This document shows positions 54,702-64,000 of a DNA stretch of 64,000 nt, piece after piece. The position numbers and the translations under genes were made by a program. The notes below the pieces were generated by a model that saw only the letters and a program-made list of their open reading frames with translations, ran no database searches and had not been told where the DNA came from. Origin of the DNA: Puffinus mauretanicus (Eukaryota > Chordata > Aves > Procellariiformes > Procellariidae); NCBI GenBank assembly GCA_023333565.1, contig JAJKFH010004053.1:992001-1056000 (forward strand), given 5' to 3'. Numbering within the stretch: the first letter of the stretch is position 1; each line of letters begins with the position of its first letter.

Positions 54702-57700
54702 GACACGGCAGCCTAAGTATTGGCTGAGGGACACAGCCCAAAGTGTTTCACAGGATCATGTTTCAGCAGCACCTGCATGAGTTGGACTTAATTGATTGAG
54801 AGCAGCACCTGAGCGGGTGCACAAGAAAGGGAGTGCTTTCTTAATGTTTTTTCTCCCCTGCTTTTGATTAAGCAAAACCAGAAAACCAAGCAAGAAGCTA
54901 AAGCAAAGCATACTGTATGAATGCAGACCTGAAAAAAATCCTTAAGAAAATGAGTGAAAAGACATTCAGAACTGTAAGCAAATAAAACATTTCTTGCAGT
55001 TTGAGTCATATACATTAATGGAATCAGGCCTTTAAATATATTTTCTTTGTATGTGAACAACACTACATTAATGAAATTCCTAATTCCATCAGCTGTTTTT
55101 CCTCCTGAGGAGACAAGCTTTATTATTTGACTGTTTAACTCAAGAAAGGTAAAGATAACAGATATATATTATGAAGTAGCAAAATACAAAACGTGCATTT
55201 GTTCTAACATGATAGTCAAGCAAGTTTATAGATAACACTAATAAAGAATGAATGATCACTTTTCTGTGTGGATGAAAAGCGTATGTGAAGGTAATGTCAC
55301 TATAAGGACACTGCATATAGGATATAAAGTGAGAAAAGGAAATATTTTAGAGGTACTATCAAAAAGACCTCATAGGCTTGTAGTAAAGATATGGATTATA
55401 ATCATGGTTGTTAATCATGCCAAATATTGACAGTCATACCTGAACTGTAGCTGTCAAAGCCAGTTGTCTTTGTGGTGTTCTGCAAAAGAAAACACTAACT
55501 GTATTTGCTGCAGCATTAAATGATCTAAGGATTATCCTCCTTTTAGACAGGCTCTCTTCTCAGCTATCTAGCTGATGTCTGCTTGCATTGTTAAACAAAA
55601 AGGGACCACATATTCAGTTGTTTTCTTTTCATAGGAGTTTTCTTCTCCCTAGATAGCCCTTAGTACCCTGTTTTATCTATTGCTGTTTGACACATATGGA
55701 CATTGTTACTATAATATGTATAAATATTTTATTTAAAACTCACAGATGGACAAAAGCTATTTAATTCCTGCCTCACTGAAGGGAAACAAGGGCTAGAAAG
55801 AATAAAATCATGCTCACTAAGAAAAATAAGGCTATAAAAATAAAGCATAAGTATATGACAGATCATTTAACACAGAATGAATAAAAGTAGTGCTGGAAGA
55901 AACATACAGTCAGAAGCAGGGCTCTATACGAGTTTGGGTTTAGTTTACAATGTAATCTTAAATACTATAATCATATCTCATTCTAATCATATGTTGGTGT
56001 TCCCCAAAAAAATGTTAAAAGGATATCTATGTGGCTAATGATGCTTACATTTTTGTTTAAGAATATTTAAGTATGACGTATAAGCTAAACAGGAGGGAGG
56101 GCTAGAATTAAGGCAGCCTGGGCAATCTTCTAGCACCAGATATCAGCTATATCAGATGCAAGAAACACCAAAAAACCTCACCACTTTCAGTCTCTGAGGC
56201 TAGATAGAAAAGAAATCCTTATCTGCAAGACAGGATAATTAAAGAACAAACAGTGAAAAGTTTACAGAAGTCCCACAAACAAATTTAAGTGTGGCCAAAA
56301 CCTATTGTTTGTTCTAATTTAGAATGTCTATTTATCATTAAGCAGCAAAAGCAATAGTTAGACATGCTGGCAAGGATGAGACTGGGTACCAAGAAATGAG
56401 CAGAAAAAATAACGAGAAGTTTTCCCAGAGTCTGTTAAAATGTTAGACTTTCCACTACCTACAGGTGAAATTAATGTGCTTGCTAGCTGACTCAGAAATT
56501 ATGGTTAGCAGGCTGCTATTCAAAACAAAGTTTGGCAAACTGCCAGTGTAATGATCAATATAATATCCCTGTTTAACGGGAGTGAAAAACCTCTTCCTAT
56601 ATATGAAGTTCCCAAGCAGTGAAGGCTTACATAGCAAATAACAGTTTGAAAGCACAATAAGATGGGATTTACTGAGGCTTAACAATAAGAGAACATCCAA
56701 GGCCTGTGGATACAAACAGGATGTTTGCCTATGTTGAAGCTTTGTATATTTGTTAGTGTTGCTTTATTTGCACGGTTGGAGATACCTACACAACCCTAAC
56801 CTTTCACAAACACAACTTCATGATACAGCGTATAACCAGCAAAGTGGTTTGCCCCACAAGTAATATAAGGTAGATTCATCTCAAATACGATGTAAATTAA
56901 TCTCATAATTTAATTTCTTATGGCCATAAGAAATGGTTGGCCCTTAGAAAAAGATGTATCATTCTACTTAGTTGTTTCTAATGCAAACGTAATTTGAGTA
57001 AAACATATGAAGAGGTGAATTTCCCTTAGCTTTCAGTGTAAAGCTATTAATCATTTTTCATCTTTTGCAATATTGCATTTCCATCTTAGTATTCATATGA
57101 CAACTTGTTCTAATTGCTCAGGGCACTTACTACCGTAAGCAGCTTTTACATTTATTTATTGCAAATCTCAGTTTAAACCAAAGTTTAAAGTTTATTATCA
57201 TCATCTTCATCAGTCAAAATATTTGACTAAAATACTGAGAAATCCTCTTGAAATTGGTACTGTACAATTAAGTTCAGGTAGATAGTGACTGCAAAGGGAA
57301 CATTTTTGCAAACTAAGGCTTTCTCAAAAACCTAAGTGACTGGAAATTTGTGATCTTCAACAGATTTTGGATCAAATACAGTTTCATGCTCTATTTACAT
57401 TTTACTAGACAACTCCATCATTAACATTAATAAATTAGTAAAGTATTAACAGAGGACAACTACAAAATATGTTCTGTTAGTCTATGGAAAATCCATATAG
57501 ACTGATGAATAAATAGACATTGGGCAAGATTTTGGTTTTATTTTTCATTTTTTGGTCTAATTGTACACACCAAAGCAGATAAGGGATTTGAGGGTAGAGA
57601 AAGATATAGCTTTAGGACTTTCCAGTGTGGGAAACAGCTAGGAAAAAAGACCAGTGTATGAATATGAAACCAAATGTAGTCTAGAGGAAACTTCTAAATA

Positions 57701-58340
57701 CTGAATTAGAAACCATATTTGAGGAAGTTCCGGTCAAAGTAAACTTTGTTAGTGAAGACCAGATCTTGTGTTTGATGCCATGAAAAAAGAAATGACATAG
57801 CAGGGAGAAATGGCATGGGACGAAGGTTGGATTTTACATTAACCTTCAGATTGCAGTGTTACCAACCCAAATTGAATGCAAACTGCTGCCACTAATGTGA
57901 TATTTGCTAACCATTTTGTACTCCTCGTATCAGTGGCCACAAAGCACCATAGCACCTTTGGTTAGGTGCTTTGATAGGTTACACATCAAACAGAACTAGG
58001 AAACATTTCTGTCTGGATTGGCAAAAAAAAGGTCTGAGATCTACTCAATTTGGAGCAATATCAATACCTAAAAATTGGCGCTTTTTTTTTTTCCTAAAAA
58101 ATATCCTCTTTCACAGAAACCTCAGTTTTTCAGCAATATTCTGGTGCAAAATTCCCAGATGGATCTGTTGACCTGTATGTTTCACACGATGGCATCTGTC
58201 TGACTGGAAGTAAGAGTCTGATATGTATTCTATAATGAGTATAATCTCGTTTCAGGGAGCATGCAAAAAAGCACGTTAGAAAGTGTTTCATATTTTATTG
58301 AATTTTCTCTTCCTTGTCCAATTCACATCTCAGCTTCCCT

Positions 58341-58372
58341 GTTTTTTGTTTTGTTTTGTTTTGTTTTGTTTT
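58341..58372. repeat. (GTTTT)n microsatellite
   Basis: About six GTTTT pentanucleotide units, the first extended by extra T, ending TTCTGAAGG. Simple sequence of the kind that mutates in length. Confidence 0.9.
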
Positions 58373-60401
58373 CTGAAGGGTAAGCATGGGTTATGCTCCG
58401 ATAATGAATGAAGTAAAGTGCAGTTTGTAGGAATGATCTTCAAACTGACAAGATTATTTTACCTACTGGCTTTCTGGGAAGATTTTCATGGTTCCTTTTT
58501 TAAGTACATGCTATTTGCTCCCAGCTGGAAACACTGTCAACTTCACATCTCCCTAGGTCTTTAGAGTCCTGGGAAATGAAGCTGAAACTGAGTGTTGTTA
58601 GTTACCACGCTATGATTTGGAAGGTTGGTGAATGTGAGGCAAATAATATGATATTGGTACACAAGTCACTTTTCTCATATACAGCAAATTGCAGCACAAA
58701 GAGTGCATAAAAAGCAATTAAGTGATTTGTGAACCAGGCTCTTGACATATTCAAAAATTACTAAGGTGAATTACTTCTTGGATTGTAAGATAATTATAGC
58801 ACCAGTCTTCTACTCATCAATGATGTAGTCTCCTCATACAGGCACAATTGCAATGGAGTGCTGCATTTTTATATGTGGCCCACACTCTAATTAGCACATT
58901 CTAATTTCAAGCTTAAAAGAAAACCACACGAAACATATGGTTTATAGCGTTTTATTGTTAACAACTAAGCTGTGTGTCTCACTGTGAGACAAAAAGCCAA
59001 TCTTTCTTTTCTTTGATTCAGCCTTGCTCCCTGCTTTTTTGTTTCTATCAGATAATTAAATAACCCAAACAAGATGAAATGAGTTACTTAATTTCTTTAG
59101 GAATTAGAGGTAATTTAGGTTTGAGAAACTACTTTTTGGAGTATTTGAATGTTTTGTTTATAACAGCTTAGTTCAGCTTGTTTGTTCACTTCTTTCTTTT
59201 CATCTCCAAGATTTAAAACCAATCAGTGATGTCCTGAATTCTGACTATATTCAATGAGAGAAAGTGCTTTTTTTATTTTGCAGTTAAATGCTCCATACTT
59301 TTCAAATCTCTTCCTTCCCCCCCCCTCTTTTTTTTTTCTTTAAGCAGCATGCTAATAGCATTAGACTCCTAAGCTGAGGATGTTGCTAATAGCAGAGTCA
59401 CAGAGCATGCTAATTACTCACAGAGAGGTCACGAAGGTTGGTGAGAGACAGATTCTGATAAGGTGGGCCAATTGCAATATTCATAACTTCCTTTTCTGGC
59501 TCCTGTCTAACTTTTTTCCTCTGAAATGCTCACAAGTCTGTGTCCGTATCTCCAATGAAGGATAAGATGTTTTCATTTTAACAGAGCTTTCTTGGTGGTT
59601 TTTTATGGTGTAAAGCAGATGGCAGTGCTCCTACTGTCTCTGCAGAAGTGAATACATTAAGGGTAGTGCCCCACTGGCTCTTTGATGAGACAGGTCTGAA
59701 ATCATCAAAGGCTGGCCCTCTTCTTTCCATCAAAAAGTACAAGCAGGGCCTATAGAGACCACTGTCTATGGAAGATGATAACAGTAATTAGCCTTTATGA
59801 TAGATAAATCTTCATCCTCTGATGATCAAAGACAGCTAAAATTACCAAATTATATGTGGCAGTTTTGCAATATGAATAAAATGAAGCAGCTTTATAATCT
59901 CTATGATCTTGTTACACAGTGTGTTATTCTGTTTTAAGTGCATTTAACATTAGTCTGGTTGTTTCAAACGCAGGAGCTTATTTTTGTTAGAAATATTTCT
60001 CTAATCAATTATTTATTCTTGATGCAATAAAATTATTTAGTAAAAGGCAGGAAAGAAAGCATAAGGGGAATAGGTAATTCTTACTGGTTTTTTCCTTTTC
60101 TCTTTCCTTCCTTTTCTTTTGGTGTGTGCTTTTGTATCATTCTTTCCACCCTTGCAAACCTGTTACAGTCTTATTAAAAATATCGCTTTCTGGATTTCAA
60201 GCAGGAGATGGGACTTCCTACCCTCCCTCAAGATCGGTTCTATCTGAAAATCAGGAGCAGGTGACCTGGCATCACTAGTGAGATAGATGTAATTCTTGTC
60301 ACAGAGGTAGGAAGTTTGTTCCTGTTCTAATAGCAAAATCTCCTCTTCAATAAGGCAAAGAACTGAGGGTCTAAGGATCTAGAATTGGGCTGCTATTTAG
60401 A

Positions 60402-60513
60402 AATCTTTTTTTTTTCTTTTTTTTTTTCTCCCCCGTAACAAGTGAGGGCCCTTACCCCTGTAGTCTGCCTGTTTTTTTGTGTTGGTTTTTTTTGTTTGTT
60501 TGTTTTTCTTTCC
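60402..60513. repeat. Two adjacent T-rich tracts
   Basis: A T/C tract (60,402-60,434) and a T/G tract with TTTG units (60,474-60,513) are separated by about 40 bp of ordinary sequence. No coding or element signature is present. Confidence 0.7.
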
Positions 60514-63500
60514 AAATTAAAATGCCCATCTTCTAAGTAGAGAGGAATTCATTTTTTGATGTCAGCAATGGTGACACGTTTCTGGGCACTCTTAAGATCT
60601 CTTTTTTCCATCCCAAAGTTGGTGCATTGTGGGGGGATGGGTAATGTATGCTTTCTTTTGAGAGCACATGTGTACGTGCACTGCAGTCTGTCAGGATCAA
60701 AAGGGATGAGTGGCTTTAAACGTGGTTATGCTGAGCATTGTGGTATCTAACATCAGGCAGCTCATTTCTAGAGTTTCCAAATACTGTTGTACACATATTG
60801 CGTGCATCCTGGCAGGAATCTTGGAACAGGATCCAGCGTGGCCAGCGTGCTACATATGGAGCCAAAGGCAACCTGCTCAGCAGGGAAGTCTTTACAGACA
60901 GGATTTTGGGGAACCGTGACATCAGGAGTAATTTAAAATGATCTCTTTCACTTAGCACTGAACTGCCAGCGTCCACACGGTCAGTTCACAGGTCTCAACT
61001 GCAAAGCAGCAACTAAAAACTGAATGGTGAGATGGTAACGAACAGCTAAAAGACAGTCACTCATTAAGCTACCACAGCTATTTCGCAAGCAAACATCTGA
61101 TTGTGTTCCAGGTTCATTCATGGCCTGCTTTCATGCACGCAGTAATTAAAGAGAGCAGAGATCTCTCCTCTGGAAAGGATCAAGTGGGAGGGAAGGTGGG
61201 CAGTGTCGAAGAAGGTGGAGAGCCTGCAGGCAAATGTGAGTGCAGCGTGCAAGTGTGAGTCAAGCAATGGGACCCCAACAAGGCAGCAGCTCCTGTGGCT
61301 GCACTAGGATAGGGATGCTGGACAATTTGTGAGGGAGACACACAGTGAGTAGTTGGATCCTGATTAGTTTCAGCATTAAAAGATCGCATATGGGGACCAA
61401 TTTATAAATTAAGAAATGAAGCAATGGTAGCCCTTACTAACCTCTAATTGAGGAGACATGATCGGGATGTGAGATTACAGTTTTGGATTTAAGCACTTAA
61501 ATGCCATTTAAATCTGGTGCTAGGCATTTATTTCCTGTTTTTAATTGGAATCTAAGTTTATATTACATTGGTTGAGGAACTTTCCAAATAAAGCAATAAA
61601 ATAAGTGTAAGAAAAGGTAACAGTCTTTGAGACTTATCATCCAGTCCTGATAATGACCTGAAAACTTCAGGGACAAAGACACCACTTCACTTGCTGCTTT
61701 CAGATAATAATAGCTATGCATTATTATTATTATAAAAAATATGAAAATACAGTATGTTCCTTAAGGGAATAACTCTTGTTGCCAAGGTGACCGAGTAGAA
61801 TACATCCCCAATATATAAGTAACTTTCAAAAAGAGAATGATAAGACAGTTGGAGAAAAGAGGTAGAAAAATGATGTAGTGCTAGGAGATATATAACAATA
61901 TATTTCAATTTTATTATCCAACTAAGAGTTCTTTTGGTCAAATATAGACTAATTTGAAGCTCAAAATTACTATTTTTTTTTGCGATCATAGTCTAGTTAT
62001 TTTCAGAGCATGCTTAATTTTATCTACTAGAATCAAAGGTTTTGTTACTTGTTTAAGAAGAAATTATGTAGAAGAATTATGAAGAAATTATTTGAATAAA
62101 AGGGATATTTTTGTAGCATAATTTCATATTAAAAACTATATAGAAGGTGGCTTTGTATGAGTGTACAACAAATATTTTTGCAATATCATTTGAGTGCTGT
62201 CTTAATCTATACTAGCCTATTTTGAGTCAATAGTCTTAAGCATGTTTCTGTCTCTTGATTGCATACGGCACTTAAGCTGCTAAACAAAGGCCACATCAAA
62301 GTCAGCTCAAGGGCAGAAGCATCAGAGAGGTAAAGGACTGAATTAGCATGAGATTACGGTTTAGTACTACTAGCAGCATTCCCTACCTTTCTGACAAAGA
62401 ACTACAACTTTGCTGCAGAGGAAGGACTTGGGCTCCTGCTTTCAAGTGGTAGCTTCCCAATGTGGATAACAGTGCTGCAATTGTTGAACTATCTAGGCTT
62501 CATGTTTTCTGCATCATTGGGATAATAATGACGAAACAATGCATGAAAAATAGTATGAATGGGCAGGAGTGCAGTGCCCTGCAACAGAACTACACTTGCC
62601 TAAATGAGTATGAAGGATTTCATTCAACTTACTCCTTCATTCCTGATTGTTCCTAGAGAAAAAAATTTGAAGTTATAGCTACACTTGCATTTTGAGACAT
62701 GTTCTACAATAGTGGATAACAGGTATCCACATTTTAATGGATCCACCTTGATATTGTTCTCCATCGTGTCTAAACCAGGAAATGTGAATGTCCCAAGACG
62801 TACGTTTGTGGAGAATTGATGATCCAGTTAATTGAATTATTAATGAGTTGAAACATTTAGAACACTCATTGTAAACATAACCTAAGACTTAACTGCATGT
62901 TAGAACTGTTTGTTTGTGGTTGTGATAGTAAATGGTTTAAAAGGAGCAGTTGCTATACTTTTTCATCAATGACCCAGTGACACATGCAATATCATCTTAC
63001 CAGTCCAGAAGTAGCGTTGTTGTTAACCGCTCCATTGCTATACTGTCTGTCTGGGCAAACAACCAAATGTGTGAAGTTCTTTGTCATAACCAGTCATTTA
63101 ATGCTGAGATTTTATCCATTCTAAGCCTAGTCTTAGACTATGGATTCAGCCAATACAAAAACACAGTTGAGGTTCTTTTCTAGAAAGTGGATTATAAAAT
63201 AACTTCCCATAGAAGCTCAGTAGATATTTGGATAGGTAGGAAATACAGAAAGCTATCTCAAATCAAAAAGGTTCAAATAAATTGAGTCTTAGCCCGGTTT
63301 ACGGCTATTCCAATCAATGTGTTAATGAGTCAAGAACTGCAAATACTTTAAATAAACAGAGAAAAGTGTTGCATCAATTTTGCCTATAGAAACAAATTAA
63401 ATCTACAGCTGCAGCTATGTTTTGTAAGAAAGTACATATAACAGGCAATACCAGGTGGCAGGCATATTTTTGGAATCCTGCTACTCTGGTGTGTTTTCTT

Positions 63501-64000
63501 GAGTATCAGATTGCTTGCTCTTTAATAAAGCTAATTAATTTTCCTATCTGATACAAAAGTAAACAGATAAAAATTGCCTTAAAGAGACTTCTCTACAGCA
63601 GGAAAGCCAGCATTGCAAAATTCTAATGCCAAATACAGCCTTCATTCACACACGAGCTGCCTAATCTATGGCAATATGGTGTGATAGGGTGAAAGGGTGT
63701 TCAGTTGCTTCTGATCAACATGCAAGATGTGTAGAGGCAGCACAAGCTGGAAAGCATATCTCCCTGAAGGGCTGAAAGAAAATGGGCCCTTCTGCCTGTC
63801 AGTCCTGGTCCAAGCATGGTACCATGCCCAAGTTTAAAATGCAGCCTTTCAGCAGGCATGTATTTTAACGATTACATTGGACACATCCTCCCCAGAGCAC
63901 AGCTGCCTTTGTATTTCTCCCTGGCAGAGTGTTTCAGATGTTTCATATTCTAATATCCACAAACCAGATTATTGTGCAAACTATAGTGTTCAAGAGGGGG

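Larger units (their letters stand above)
54702..64000. other. AT-rich non-genic DNA to the window end
   Basis: 9.3 kb without recognised exons or transposons. It contains a GTTTT microsatellite (58,341-58,372), C/T tracts at 59,311-59,345 and 60,402-60,434, and a T/G tract (60,474-60,513). Somewhat higher-complexity, GC-richer stretches lie at about 60,690-61,010 and 61,170-61,350; overlapping frames on both strands at 60,710-60,976 show no motif. Such patches may be conserved noncoding DNA. Confidence 0.5.

Noticed and set aside
1..64000. tRNA, rRNA or other structured RNA genes
   Set aside because: Scanned for A/B-box pairs and cloverleaf-like patterns; only the weak SINE-like hit near 41,980 appeared and it does not fold as a tRNA.

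Overview
The window looks like AT-rich, gene-free nuclear DNA from a bird, either intergenic or inside a very long intron. The evidence is the retroelement set. There are several CR1 LINEs that end in the short 8-bp ATTCTATG-type repeat typical of avian CR1. There are also LTRs of an endogenous-retrovirus family that begins TGTCCTGGTTT and carries a CCAAT/CRE/TATA promoter. I recognise no host exon, tRNA, rRNA, CRISPR array or prokaryotic signal. I believe this LTR family is common in Neoaves, so a neoavian host is likely, but that is inference.

Layout: 1-19,724 is AT-rich unique-looking DNA with homopolymer tracts, one GC-richer block (about 2,090-2,440), a perfect palindrome (7,551-7,574) and a pair of overlapping ORFs (17,114-17,823) that I do not recognise. 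From 19,725 to 39,728 there is a 20-kb transposon island, about half of it identifiable retroelement. It holds a near-full-length 4.5-kb CR1 (+, 19,725-24,218), with a CpG-rich 5' UTR, ORF1 with an SGNH-esterase domain, ORF2 with endonuclease and reverse transcriptase, and the 3' repeat. Next come a 0.54-kb fragment of a different CR1 subfamily (25,328-25,866, +) and a 1.1-kb 5'-truncated CR1 (27,617-28,716, -). A solo LTR follows with an exact 5-bp target duplication (33,496-34,103, -), then a 1.84-kb CR1 (35,315-37,154, -). The island ends with a compact two-LTR retroviral element (37,155-39,728, +). From 39,729 to 64,000 the DNA is again AT-rich and nearly transposon-free, with two short CR1 3' ends (46,414-46,486 and 54,652-54,701), one old degraded CR1 (about 51,350-51,500), a possible SINE relic (about 41,975-42,110), microsatellites and one exon-like ORF (52,329-52,525).

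No element is coding-competent. The big CR1 has frame breaks and stops in both ORFs and has lost the endonuclease catalytic His (SDH reads SDY), although its RT FADD motif is intact. The related minus-strand copies have FADN, or a deletion, at the same RT site. The two-LTR element has a tRNA-Lys-like primer site, intact LTR promoters and LTRs of equal length that are nearly identical, but no gag, pol or env. Its interior is dominated by a degenerate 48-bp (16-codon) tandem array of about 11 units. It lacks a target-site duplication: its left flank is CR1 and its right flank is not, which suggests recombination or deletion after insertion. This compact repeat-bearing element is the most interesting object in the window.
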